64,000 nucleotides of DNA. Source: Triticum aestivum. Taxonomy: Eukaryota > Streptophyta > Magnoliopsida > Poales > Poaceae. The notes beneath the pieces were generated by a model. The model ran no database searches. It saw nothing but the letters and a program-made list of their open reading frames with translations, and had not been told where the DNA came from. The stretch spans positions 60,991,789 through 61,055,788 of the forward strand of contig NC_057812.1 of assembly GCF_018294505.1 (NCBI RefSeq). The letters are read 5' to 3'. Numbering within the stretch: the first letter of the stretch is position 1; every line of letters starts with the position of its first letter. Both the position numbers and the translations under genes were made by a program. Shown here piece after piece: positions 9,891 through 22,574 of this stretch.

Positions 9891-11616
9891 TTTTGGAAAT
9901 ATGCCCTAGAGGCAATAATAAAAGCATTATTATTATATTTTCTTGTTCATGATAATTGTCTTTATTCATGCTATAATTGTGTTATCCGGAAATTGTAATA
10001 CATGTGTGAATAATAGACACCAACATGTCCCTAGTAAGCCTCTAGTTGACTAGCTCGTTGATCAACAGATAGTCATGGTTTCCTGACAATGGACATTGGA
10101 TGTCATTGATAACGAGATCACATCATTAGGAGAATGATGTGATGGACAAGACCCAATCCTAAACATAGCACAAGATCGTATAGTTCATTTGCTAGAGTTT
10201 TCCAATGTCAAGTATCCTTTCCTTAGACCATGAGATCGTGTAACTCCCAGATACCGTAGGAGTGCTTTGGGTATACCAAACATCACAACGTAACTGGGTG
10301 ACTATAAAGGTATACTACGGGTATCTCCGAAAGTGTCTGTTGGGTTGACACGGATCAAGACTGGGATTTGTCACTCCGTATGACGGAGAGGTATCACTGG
10401 GCCCACTCGGTAATGCATCATCATTATGAGCTCAAAGTGACCAAGTGTCTGGTCACGGGATCATGCATTACAGTACGAGTAAAGTGACTTGCCGGTAACG
10501 AGATTGAACGATGTATTGGGATACCGACGATCGAATCTCGGGCAAGTAACATACCGATTGACGAAGGGAATTGTATACGGGGTTGCTTGAATCCTCGACA
10601 TCGTGGTTCATCCGATGAGATCATCGAGGAGCGTGTGGGAGCCAACATGGGTATCCAGATCCCGCTGTTGGTTATTGACCGGAGAGCGATCTCGGTCATG
10701 TCTACATGTCTCCCGAACCAGTAGGGTCTACACACTTAAGGTTCGGTGACGCTAGGGTTGTAGGGATATGTATATGCAGTAACCCAAATGTTGTTCGAAG
10801 TCCCGGATGAGATCCCGGACGTCAGGAGGAGTTCCGGAATGGTCCGAAGGTAAAGAATTATATATAGGAAGTGCTATTTCGACCATCGGGACAAGTTTCG
10901 GGGTCACCGGTATTGTACCGGGACCATCGAAAGGGTCCCGGGGGTCCATCGGGTGGGGCCACCTGCCCCGGGGGGCCACATGGGCTGTAGGGGGTGCGCC
11001 TTGGCCTATACGGGCCAAGGGCACCAGCCCCAAGAGGCCCATGCGCCAAGAGATAAGGAAGGGAAGAGTCCCGAAGGGGGAAGGCACCTCCTAGGTGCCT
11101 TGGGGAGGAGGGATTCCTCCCTTGGCCGCCGCCCCCCTAGGAGATTGGATCTCCTAGGGCCGGCGCCCCCCTAGGCTCCCTATATATAGTGGGGAAAGGA
11201 GGGCCTCTCAACCACGCCTTTGGTGCCTCCCTCTCCCTCTCCAACACCTCCTCCTCCTCCATAGAGCTTAGCGAAGCCCTGCCGGAGTACTGCAGCTCCA
11301 TCACCACCACGCCGTCGTGCTGCTGCTGGAGCCCTCTTCCTTAGCCTCTCCTTTCCCCTTGCTGGATCAAGAAGGAGGAGACGTTACGCTGACCGTACGT
11401 GTGTTCAACGCGGAGGTGCCGTCTGTTCGGCGCTAGGATCTCTGGTGATTTGGATCACGTCGTGTACGCCTTCCTCATCCCCGTTCTTTGAACGCTTCCG
11501 CGCGTGATCTACAAAGGTATGTAGATGCAATCCAATCACTCGTTGCTAGATGAACTCATAGATGGATTTTGGTGAAACCGTAGGAAAAATTTTGTTTTCT
11601 GCAACGTTCCCCAATA
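9891..11616 (+). repeat. 5' LTR of Copia copy A
   Basis: This 1,726-bp LTR is near-identical to 28609-30332. The canonical TG start is TT here (TTTTGGAAAT instead of TGTTGGAAAT), and the end is CCCCAATA where the other LTR has CCCCAACA. A promoter TATA stretch, TATATATAG, lies at 11181-11189, followed by CT-rich leader sequence. The five bases before it (GACCA, 9886-9890) are the candidate TSD; the other side is lost. Confidence 0.9.
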
Positions 11617-11630
11617 GTGGCATCATGAGC
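11617..11630 (+). promoter_or_regulatory. Primer-binding site of copy A
   Basis: GTGGCATCATGAGC directly follows the LTR. It is an imperfect match to the 3' end complement of initiator Met-tRNA (TGGTATCAGAGC), as in this retrotransposon lineage. The same motif follows the middle LTR at 30333. Confidence 0.7.
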
Positions 11631-12615
11631 TAGGTAAGAAACGTTCTTGCTAGAACCCTTTTTCAGCCACGTAAAACTTGCAACAACAATTAGAGGACGT
11701 CTAACTCGTTTTTGCAGCAAGTGCTTTGTGATATGATATGGCCAAAGTTGTGATGAATGATGAATGATATATATGTGATGTATGAGATGTTCATGCTATT
11801 GTAATAGGAATCACGACTTGCATGTCGATGAGTATGACAACCGGCAGGAGCCATAGGAGTTGTCTTTATTTTTTTATATGACCTGCGTGTCATTGAGAAA
11901 CGCCATGTAAATTACTTTACTTTATTGCTAAACGTGTTAGCCGTAGTAGTAGAAGTAATAGTTGGCGAGCAACTTCATGGAGACACGATGATGGAGATCA
12001 TGATGATGGAGATCATGGTGTCATGCCGGTGGCAAGATGATCATGGAGCCCCAAGATGGAGATCAAAGGAGCTATGTGATATTGGCCATATCATGTCACT
12101 ATTATTATTTGATTGCATGTGATGTTTATCATGTTTTGCATCTTGTTTGCTTAGAACGACGGTAGTAAATAAGATGATCCCTCATAATAATTTCAAGAAA
12201 GTGTTCCCCCTAACTATGCACCGTTGCGACAGTTCGTTGTTTCGAAGCACCACGTGATGATCGGGTGTGATAGATTCCAACGTTCACATACAACGGGTGT
12301 AAGACAGATTTACACATGCAAACACTTAGGTTGACTTGACGAGCCTAGCATGTACAGACATGGCCTCGGAACACAGAAGACCGAAAGGTCGAGCATGAGT
12401 CGTATAGAAGACACGATCAACATGAAGATGTTCACCGATGTTGACTAGTCTGTCTCACGTGATGATCGGACACGGCCTAGTTAACTCGGATCATGTTATA
12501 CTTAGATTACAGGAGGGATGTCTATCTAAGTGGGAGTTCATTGAATAATTTGATTAAATGAACTTAATTATCATGAACTTAGTCTAAATTTTTTACAATA
12601 TGTCTTGTAGATCAA
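11631..12615 (+). promoter_or_regulatory. Untranslated leader of copy A, with 298-bp deletion
   Basis: The leader has no convincing ORF. Compared with copy B, bases equivalent to 30347-30644 are missing here. The junction sits in a TAGGT microhomology (11631-11635). The missing part lies just 3' of the primer-binding site, where packaging and dimerisation signals of LTR elements usually reside. The rest runs parallel to copy B up to the gag ATG. Confidence 0.7.
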
Positions 12616-14461
12616 ATGGCCAACGTAGTCCTCAACTTCAATGCGTTCCTAGAGAAAACCAAGCTGAAAGACGATGACAGCAACTACACAGACTGGGTCC
12701 GGAACCTGAGGATCATCCTCATAGCTGCCAAGAAAGATTATGTCCTACAAGCACCGCTAGGTGACGCACCTGTTCTCCCTGCAGAACAAGACGTTATGAA
12801 CGCTTGGCAGGCACGTACCGATGACTACTCCCTCATTCAGTGCGGCTTGCTTTACAGCTTAGAGCCGGGGCTCCAAAAGTGTTTTGAGAGACACGGAGCA
12901 TATGAGATGTTTGAAGAGCTGAAAATGGTTTTCCAAGCTCATGCCCGGGTCGAGAGATATCAAGTCTCCAACAAGTTCTTCAGCTGTAAGATGAAGGAAA
13001 ACAGTTCTGTCAGTGAGCACATACTCACTATGTCTGGGTTGCATAACCGCTTGACTCAGCGGGGAGTTAATCTCCCGGATGACGCGGTCATTGACAGAAT
13101 CCTTCAGTCGCTTCCACCAAGCTACAAGAGCTTTGTGATGAACTTTAATATGCAGGGGATGGAAAAGACCATTCCTGAAGTATTTGCAATGCTGAAATCA
13201 GCAGAGGTAGAAGTCAAAAAGGAACATCAAGTGTTGATGGTGAATAAAACCACTAAGTTCAAGAAAGGCAAGGGTAAGAAAACCTTCAAGAAAGACGGCA
13301 AGGGAGTTGCCGCGCCCGGCAAGCAAGCTGCCGGGAAGAAGCCAAAGAATGGACCCAAGCCCGAGACTGAGTGCTTTTATTGCAAGGAAAGTGGTCATTG
13401 GAAGCGGAACTGCCCCAAATACTTAGCAGACAAGAAGGCCGACAAAACAAAAGGTATATGTGATACACATGCAATTGATGTGTACCTTACCAGTACTCGT
13501 AGTAGCTCCTGGGTATTTGATACCGGTGCAGTTGCTCACATTTATAACTCAAAGCAGGAGCTGCGGAATAAGCGGAGACTGGCGAAGGACGAGGTGACGA
13601 TGCGCGTCGGGAATGGTTCCAAGGTCGATGTGATCGCCGTCGGCACGCTACCTCTACATTTACCTACGGGATTAGTTTTGAACCTCAATAATTGTTATTT
13701 AGTGCCAAGTTTGAGCATGAACATTGTATCAGGATCTCGTTTAATTCGAGATGGCTACTCATTTAAATCCGAGAATAATGGTTGTTCTATTTATATGAGA
13801 GATATGTTTTATGGTCATGCTCCGATGGTGAATGGTTTATTCTTAATGAATCTCGAGCGTAATGCTACACATATTCATAGTGTGAATACCAAAAGATGTA
13901 AGATTGATAATGATAGTCCCACATACTTGTGGCACTGCCGCCTTGGTCACATATGTGTCAAACGCATGAAGAAGCTCCATGCTGATGGACTTTTAGAGTC
14001 TCTTGATTACGAATCATTTGACATGTGTGAACCATGCCTCATGGGTAAAATGACCAAGACTCCGTTCTCAGGAACAATGGAGCGAGCAACCAACTTATTG
14101 GAAATCATACATACTGATGTGTGCGGTCCAATGAGTGTTGAGGCTCGCGGTGGCTATCGTTATGTTCTCACCCTCACTGATGATTTGAGTAGATATGGGT
14201 ATGTCTACTTAATGAAACACAAGTCTGAGACCTTTGAAAAGTTCAAGAAATTTCAGAGTGAGGTTGAGAATCAACGTGACAGGAAAATCAAGTTCCTGCG
14301 ATCAGATCGTGGAGGAGAATACTTGAGTCATGAGTTTGGCACATACTTACGAAAATGTGGAATAGTTTCACAACTGACGCCGCCTGGAACACCTCAGCGT
14401 AATGGTGTGTCCGAACGTTGTAATCGCACTCTATTAGATATGGTGCGATCTATGATGTCTC
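12616..14461 (+). pseudogene. gag-pol: Copia gag-protease-integrase, split by LARD insertion
   Basis: The frame is open from the ATG at 12616 to the insertion point. Gag has a CCHC zinc knuckle, CX2CX4HX4C, at about residues 253-266, after a lysine-rich linker. The protease has WVFDTGA at about 299-305. The integrase has the HHCC region (from about 440) and a DD35E triad: D501 (HTDVCG), D564 (RSDRGG), E600 (VSERCN). Products would form the virus-like particle, mature the polyprotein and integrate cDNA. The frame runs only three codons into the LARD LTR before a stop, so the integrase C-terminus is cut off. The other half resumes at 26440. No other stop or frameshift is present, so the insertion was the disabling event. 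Confidence 0.93.
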
Positions 14462-17400
14462 TGTGACGCCCCCGGTTCAATCGTACACTAATCATGCACG
14501 CAAATGTGTACGATCAAGATCAGGGACTCACGGGAAGATATCACAACACAACTCTACAAATAAAATAAGTCATACAAGCATCATAATACAAGCCAGGGGC
14601 CTCGAGGGCTCGAATACAAGTGCTCGATCATAGACGAGTCAGCGGAAGCAACAATATCTGAGTACAGACATAAGTTAAACAAGTGTGCCTTAAGAAGGCT
14701 AGCACAAACTGGGATACAGATCGAAAGAGGCGCAGGCCTCCTGCCTGGGATCCTCCTAACTACTCCAGGTCGTCGTCAGCGGGCAGCACGTAGTAGTAGG
14801 CACCTCCGGTGTAGTAGGGGTCGTCGTCGACGGTGGCGTCTGGCTCCTGGACTCCAGCATCTGGTTGCGACAACCAGAAAGAAAGGAAAGGGGGAAAAGG
14901 GGGGAGAAAGCAACCGTGAGTACTCATCCAAAGTACTCGCAAGCAAGGAACTACACTACATATGCATGGGTATAGGTGTAAGGAGGCCATATCAGTGGAC
15001 TGAACTGCAGAATGCCAGAATAAGAGGGGGATAGCTAATCCTATCGAAGACTACGCTTCTGGCAGCCTCCGCCTCGCAGCATGTAGAAGAGAGTAGATTG
15101 AAGTCCTCCAAGTAGCATCTCCAAGTAGCATCTCCAAGTAGCATCTCCAAGTAGCATCGCATAGCATAAACCTACCCGGCGATCCTCTCCTCGTCGCCCT
15201 GCGGAAAAGCGATCACCGGGTTGTCTGTGGAACTTTGAAGGGTGTGTTTTATTAAGTATCCGGTTCTAGTTGTCATAAGGTCAAGGTACAACTCCAAGTC
15301 ATCCTGTTACCGAAGATCACGGCTATTCGAATAGATTAACTTCCCTGCAGGGGTGCACCACATAACCCAACACGCTCGATCCCATTTGGCCGGACACACT
15401 TTCCTGGGTCATGCCCGGCCTTGGAAGATCAACACGTCGCAGCCCCACCTAGGCAAAACAGAGAGGCCAGCACGCCGGTCTAAACCTAAGCGCGCAGGGG
15501 TCTGGGCCCATCGCCCTGAGCACACCTGCACGTTGCGTGGGCGGCCGAAAGCAGACCTAGCCTAGTGGCGTTCCAGTCCAATTCGGCGCGCGCCGCTCCG
15601 TCGCTGACGTCTGAAGTGCTTCGACTGATACCACGACGTCGGGATACCCATAACTACTCCCACGTAGATGGTTAGTGCGTATAGGCTCGTAGCCGACTCA
15701 GATCAAATACCAAGATCTCGTTAAGCGTGTTAAGTATCCGCGAACGCCGAACAGAGCCAGGCCCACCTGTCTCCTAGGTGGTCTCAACCTGCCCTGTCGC
15801 TCCGCCACAAAGTAACAGTCGAGGGCCGTCGGGAACCCAGGCCCACCTCTACCGGGATGGAGCCACCTGTCCTTTCAGCCCCCTCGTCAGAATCACTTGC
15901 GGGTACTCAATGAGCTGACCCGACTTTAGTCACCATCTGTATAGCATGTATGTAGCAAGGCAGACTGACAAGAATGTAGGGCCAATGATGATAAACTAGC
16001 ATCCTATACTAAGCATTTAGGATTGCAGGTAAGGTATCAACAGATGTAGCGACAATGTCAGGCTATGCATTAGAATAGGATTACCGAAAAGCAGTAACAT
16101 GCTACACTACTCTAATGCAAGCAGTATAGAGGAGAGTAGGCGATATCTGGTGATCAAGGGGGGGGGGGCTTGCCTGGTTGCTCTGGCAAGAGAGAGGAGT
16201 CGTCAACAACGTAGTCGATCGGGGCAGCAGCAGCGTCGGTCTCGGAGTCTACCGGAAAGGAGTAACGGAGGGGGAACACAATAAATAACAGAGCAATCAA
16301 ATGTAACACAAAGCAAGACGCGGCAATACGTTGTGCTAGGGGTGACCTAACATAGGGTTAGGCGATACCGGTGAAGGGGGAAACATCCGGGAAAGTATTC
16401 CCGGTGTTTCGCGTTTTCGGACAGGTGAACCGGAGGGGGAAAGTTGCGAGTTCGATAGGTTAGGGGTGTGTGGCGGACGAACGGACTGCGTATCCGGAAT
16501 CGTCCCGCCGTTCTGAGCAACTTTCATGTTGAAAATATTTTAATCCGAGTTACGGATTAAAAGATATGATTTTCTAAAGATTATATTAATTTCTGGAATT
16601 TAATTAATTAATTATTTAATTCGAAAATGAATTTATGACGTCAGCATGATGTCATGCTGATGTCAGCAGTCAACAGGGTTGACTTGGTCAACCTGACGCG
16701 TGGGTCCAATGGGACCCACCTGTCATACTCTGTTAGGTTAATTAGGATTTAGTTAAACTAATTACTGTTTAATTAAGCTAACAAGTTAATTAGATTAATT
16801 AATTAAGGTTAATTAACTTAATTAATTTAATTAATTAATTAATTAATTAAATTTGTTTTTATTTTAATTATTGTTTTTATTAATTTTTATTATTATTTTT
16901 TTTATTTTTTTTATTCTCAGGGCGTGGGCCCCGGATGTCATTGGGCCAGGGGGCCAAACGGGCATACGGGCAGGCGGGTGCGGGCAAAGCCACAGCCCTG
17001 TCCGATAACAAGGGGCGGCCGGAACGGGCTCCTGGGCGCCGGCACGGCACTAGCGCTGGCGCCGGAGGTGGCCGGTGCGGCGCAGGCGCGACGAAGCCAG
17101 AACGGGGGGGGGGGCTGCGAGACGACGCCGGAGCGCGACCGGATCGAACTCACAGCGGCGGGAGTGAGCAGAGGCGGCAATAGAGCGGCGCGGACGCGGC
17201 GAGTGAGGCCAGGCGCAGGTGGTCGAGGCAAGGCCACGCGCGGGAGTGCGCGAGCGCGGCGCTGGGTGAGCGCGCGGTCGGGGGAGAGCCGCGGTCGGCG
17301 TGGTGGCGGGGGCGCGCGCGCGCGGAGGCGCGGCCAGATCCGGTGACGGGAGAGAGGGGAGGGGCGCAGCTCACAGGGGGGATGTAGGGGACGAGGCAAT

Positions 17401-18363
17401 GGGGCTCGGGGAGGATGCTAGGGATGTCGTCGGCGTGGAAGCAGACCGGTGGGGGGGCGTGGTCGAGGCGGAGCGATCCGGCGAGGTAGGTCCGGCGGGG
17501 TGGCCTGCGAGGTCCAGCGGCGTCCGGTGTGGCGACGGGGATGGGGCGGCTCTCGGCGACGGCGGGGAAGAACCGGGCGGCGTCGGGGTTCGGCGACGAG
17601 GGCGGAGGCGCCATGGTGCGCGACGGCAGCGGGGGGGTGTCGAGCGGCGTCGGGGCGCCTGTTCCCCCGATCCAGATCGGAAGGGAGCGAGGGGGGCGAG
17701 CGGGGTGGGGCGAGTGGGGGTCTCGTCCCCGATCCAGACTGAGCGGAGAGGAGGAGGGGATCGGGGCGAGGGGATCGGGGGGAGGGGAAGTGGGGACGAT
17801 TGGGGAGGGAACCGCTAGGGTTTCGGTCGCCCAGGGGGCTATAGGCACCGGCTGGGCCGGCCTGGTTGGCCCAGAGGCCAGCTGGGCTGTGGCCCAGTGG
17901 GGGGGGGGGTTCTTTCCCTTTTTTTTCTGTTTCCTTTTCTTCTTTTTTTTATTCTATTTCTTTTCAGTTTTCTTTTATTTTTGTTTTATAAAATATAAAA
18001 GTTGTATCTTAAATAGTAACACTAATTATACCTCTGCCACAAAAAGGTTTAACCCCCAAATAATATAGTTTAGTATTTTATAAAATACCAACACACTTAT
18101 TTATTTATTTTACCGACAGTTTTAATTAATTGAATGCATTTAGACATTTTATAAAAATGTGGTTCCTCCACCAACATTACTTATGAATTATTTGTTACAT
18201 TTAGAACATTTTAGTTTTGACTTTTGAAAACTTTAACTGTTTGACTTTATTTTGAATTTGAATTTGAATCGGTTTCGAACCAATGTGAGTTTAGCAACAG
18301 TAATCGTGGTGACGTGGCATCATTAGCAAAGGTTTACTGTAGCTTGATTATCCGGGCGTCACA
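14462..18363 (-). repeat. LARD-like element 3' LTR (left copy)
   Basis: This 3,902-bp LTR has sharply zoned composition: mixed sequence to about 16540, A/T-rich with TTAATTAA runs to about 16915, very GC-rich with G-runs from 16920 to 17900, then A/T-rich to the end. The long overlapping ORFs in the GC-rich zone appear in all frames on both strands and are composition artefacts. Differences from the right LTR are few and cluster in simple sequence. Confidence 0.88.
15106..15157. repeat. 13-bp minisatellite, 4 units (left LARD LTR)
   Basis: CTCCAAGTAGCAT occurs four times head to tail. The partner LTR has five units at 23219-23283. Confidence 0.95.
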
Positions 18364-21300
18364 ATTCTCCTCCACTACAAGAAATCTCGTCCCGAGATTT
18401 AAGAGGGGAAGTGCGGGGAAGGGATTAGGTTGCGAAATTCTAACGGGTCTTGTTGGTCTTGGCTACTCTTCTCGAGGAGGTCGATCCATTACATGGTTGT
18501 CTTCACTTCTCTGCTTCAGGTCATCATGGTGATGTCGTTCTTTTCTCAGGAACTCCAACGTACTTACGAATAGGTAAGGGGGCAGCTCGGCTACGACAGA
18601 ATGCTTATGAGGGAAACAATCTGGGGGTTAACCCATGAATGAGCATAAGATTATCTCTTGAGTCGAACATATCGAATACATCAAGAGTAAGGTACGAAGG
18701 TACAATAAGAGGTTCCAAGTGGATAGATAGTTGCTCGAAGTCTGACCCAGAGTGAGAAAGGGTTTCAGAGCAGCGAGAGTAAGTATTGCGTCTGATACCA
18801 GAATAGAGCATTAGGAAGGTGGCCCGTGAATTAAATACGAAGCCAAGCGCGAGGAATAACTTCGACAATAGGGTGTATAGGAGAGTCAGGTTTTGATCCT
18901 GTGGAACTGTGGGTTATGGGCCCACCATGTGGGTTAAACGTTAAAAGAGCGGTGACATCTTGCACGATTATGATAGCAAGGCATGTCAGAGGATAGCCTA
19001 TCAGTTATGTCGGCACAATGTCGGTACCAGGGGCGAGGGACGAAGAGAACCATTTTCCTGCTCGTTGAACGAGGCGGACCAATAGGCAAAGTTCTCGTCC
19101 ATCGGTGGTGACCGGAATGCTATCGACAATTTCAACAGGGTCTTACTGACAGAGTTGTACACCGAGGTGTTTACATAAGCAGGAGAATATTATTGCTTAG
19201 ATCATATAGATCACAAGAAAGGTTAAACAAAACAATGGAAAGGAAAAGGTGATCATCAGATCAAATAGAACAATGGAATGGAAAATATGTTTATACACCT
19301 ATTTCAGGGGTATATCCTTCCCAAGGACAAACAGAACAAGATATCCATGACAGGATATAAGGTAGACAACCATTTAGGTAAGGGGGGAAGGAATCTCATG
19401 ATATTACCCATACAACGGTGTTAGGATAAATGATAAGCAAAATTTAGCATCGTGCTTCAAATGTTCTTGTTGAAACATCGGAGTACCATTGACATGCTTC
19501 GAGATAGAATTGACATGGTCTTCAGGTGAAGATCAAACTTTGGAAACACGAAGGATCCATCAAGAATAACTTGTAGAATAAGTCTTACAATTTCCTCATG
19601 GATGAATGGATAACCTTGCTGAAAAGGAATCTATAATGATAGGTCCTCCAGCCGGGGGGGGGGGTGCTAGGCATGACATCATGTTACCGGGTCATCAGAG
19701 GATCAACATTATAACTCTTGGAAAGTTGTCCCAACCATCATATCTGACCGAGATTCATATCCAGTTGGTGTCATGAAACCTCAGACTCGGGGGGGTCCGA
19801 GAGGGAAAAGGTGCAACACAAATTGTCGAAATGACATTGCAAGATCCTCGAGAAATGAACTATGGGAGCGGGTTTCTAAAGCAATAGTTCATCATTAAAC
19901 CAAGGAGAGGACAAGGAGGTGTCTGGTGAACTCAACGGCAATTCACCGAGATTACCAAAAGATGGATTTCCACCATTAAGTGAACAAGGAGATAACATTT
20001 GTCAGATCAAATGATATAAGGAAGTATGCTCGAGGAAAACATACACAATTAAACATTGGTTGATATGTGCGCCCAAAATATGGGTTGGGTTGCACGACCA
20101 ATGTCAGAATGGTGATTCAATTAGCGAAGGACTTAGAATGAACTATCGCCCATTCACTTCAAAGCAATAGGGTTGTTAGAAGTTTTGAATTCACACGTCA
20201 TAGCTCCATTGTCGGTATTCCGGTTGAAAACAATACGGGGACCAAGGAATGAACGAAGATGGCAAGAAATATTATGTTATGAAGAATTATTAAGAGGTGG
20301 TGAAATTCTCACCACATTCTTGACAAAAAGAGATGGTAATACTACCGAGGTAAGGAAGATCGACTGCTGGTTAGCAGTGATCTCAAGGTTTACATCAAAC
20401 ACGAACAAGTTGTGTTGAACGGAAGGCAATAAAGTGGTCGATGAGAACAGGAATCATCGAGGGGCAAGGATGGTATTACCCATCATGAATTCAACTGAAT
20501 TCCTGGAAGAGCTCATAAGGTTGATGATGATCACGACACAAGTGTCGAGAGTTTCCATGCCGATGTGATCAATCAGCGACGACATCAAGTCAAAGTAATG
20601 ATGAAGCAAGAGGTTAATGGAACCACGGTTATGGCATAAACTCGAACTCAAGCTTGTTGTTTAAGGTGAAAGGAAATGACGAGGAAAATCGACGTAAGCT
20701 TAATTCATCGTCAAAAATTGTGCTCCGAGAAGAAGGACCGGGTAGCACAGTTAAAATCATCACGACAATGATATAGCCAAACAGGCTAGGAATGACATGA
20801 TCGGGTACAAACTTGTACTTATAGAAGCTTACTGAAGAGTGGTTGAACCGTAGAGCGGACTCGGTTCAGTTATCGATGTCTTTGAGTGTTCAATAACTCA
20901 GAGCCCATGAAAAATTGTAATCAGTGAGTATGTAGTACTTGATGAAGAACTCATAGGAAGTTATGCAGTTCCAAGATAATCTCGAGATACCATGGGGTAA
21001 TACTCGACGACAGATCAAAGTAGAGGTTGTACCGGGGTATTGATCCACAGAAGACAAGTGCTTACACTTGCATCAAAAATGGTATTTAAAGGAGAACATG
21101 GTCGGAACCACGATTGTAAAAGGCCATACCCCAGATATAAGATGAACTTATATCAAGGGAATAATTAATTTTAAAAGAAGCTTCGATGAGAAGATGTACA
21201 TCGGGTCCATGGGCATGAACACAAAGTTCAAGGTCGACTCCCACTTCTCCAATGCATAACCTTTCATCCACTTCTCGCGTTCGATTAAGTTGCAGTGTTG

Positions 21301-22574
21301 AAATTTTATCTGGCGAAGCACCAGAAGAGTATGACTCGTGAAAACTTTCGAGTTCTCACCCATTAAGGAGGGCATAGGTTCAACCCATCGGAGCATCTTA
21401 TAATCATATACCAGAATCTTTAGAAGTAATTAACTCAAGCTCGAAGACAGAGCATGGTTAAGAAAGCAGAGGATACAATTTACCAAAGGCATTATGTATC
21501 AGAGGAAAGGCTCACAAGGTTATTGAATATGAAGGGCGTTGTCAGATAAAATCCAACAAAGGATCTGGTGGTCCACAAGGGATCTGACGTGAGCATCGGT
21601 ACTCAACCAGAGGAAGAAGAATGCACGGGCATCATATTATAGAACATCGGAAGGATTCGATGCTTAGATAATAAAGGAATTTCGATCCCCTAAACAAAGG
21701 ATCAGAAGCAATGCTCTGAGTAGGGATGGATAAGTTGAATATACCAGAGGCACAATTGACGACAAATAGTTTGGTCCAGAACCAGCTCATGTTCAAAAAT
21801 GATGTTTGAGCCGGAAGGATAATTTAGAAGGGTTGATAGATGTTTGTGTGCATTCGCACACATGCTGAATCAATAGGATCAAAATGACGATGCCTAAGGA
21901 TACTAACGAATATTGCCAATGGGAAGCATCCATAATGCAAGCAGACAAGTATTGCAGAGCAATAAGCTATTAAGGATTTTTGGAGGATCAAATAGTATTT
22001 CGAAGACCATTGTGAAACACATGAACAACTGGGGGATGAGCGGATACTCGATAAGTGCGAGAATTATCCATAGGGGTATTCAGGTGACAAGGAACAGCAA
22101 GGTGATAATCTCAAGGATTATCGAGACAACGACGAGTGTTTCGAGGTATCTGGTAATAACAAGACCAACTGGGGATGAATGTAAGAATAACAACTGCAAG
22201 TAGTTATCCATAAGGGTTGACGGTGGAAGGGGAATTGCAAATGCGATGAACATAAGTTCTCGGGTTAACAACGGAGAGTATCTTCAGGGTCTTCACGTGC
22301 CGCAGACGATCATCATTAATAAGGGGCTCTCCGGGTGAAAGTGATAACGAGATCCTAATGTTAGATTTTAGCAAAAATCATTTAACCCGAATAGAAGAGA
22401 AATAAGAGTCCCAGAGTATAGGTCGAGGAGTAAAAGATCCTACTACCACCCAATGGCGACGTGGGCCCATGGGCCGCACAGCCATGTTAGTAAAAGTTTT
22501 GTAAAGTTTAGACTCGACTTCGGCCAAGGAGTTGGAAGGGGGATTCCTACAGGCAGTCGGCTCTGATACCAACT
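18364..22574 (-). other. Non-coding internal domain of the LARD-like element
   Basis: No ORF longer than about 96 codons and no retroelement domain was seen in 4.2 kb on either strand. On the minus strand it opens with the PBS (22574 downward) and a leader with GGCCCATGGGCCC, and ends with TTTCTTGTAGTGGAGGAGAA, a purine-rich tract next to the LTR. Short G-runs occur at 19656 and 19790. A conserved RNA role (packaging in trans) is what is known for LARDs and is inferred here. Confidence 0.7.
22562..22574 (-). promoter_or_regulatory. Primer-binding site of the LARD-like element
   Basis: On the minus strand TTGGTATCAGAGC begins at 22574, adjacent to the LTR end at 22575. It matches the complement of the initiator Met-tRNA 3' end and fixes the element's orientation. 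Confidence 0.85.

Noticed and set aside
10807..11174. Glycine/proline-rich ORFs in the Copia LTRs (also 29524-29890)
   Set aside because: They lie in the LTR promoter region, overlap on both strands and carry no domain.
16924..18068. Long overlapping ORFs (up to 232 codons) on both strands in the GC-rich part of the LARD LTR, repeated at 25006-26144
   Set aside because: They occur in all frames, lack domains, are low in complexity, and differ between LTRs by frameshifting indels; they reflect GC composition.
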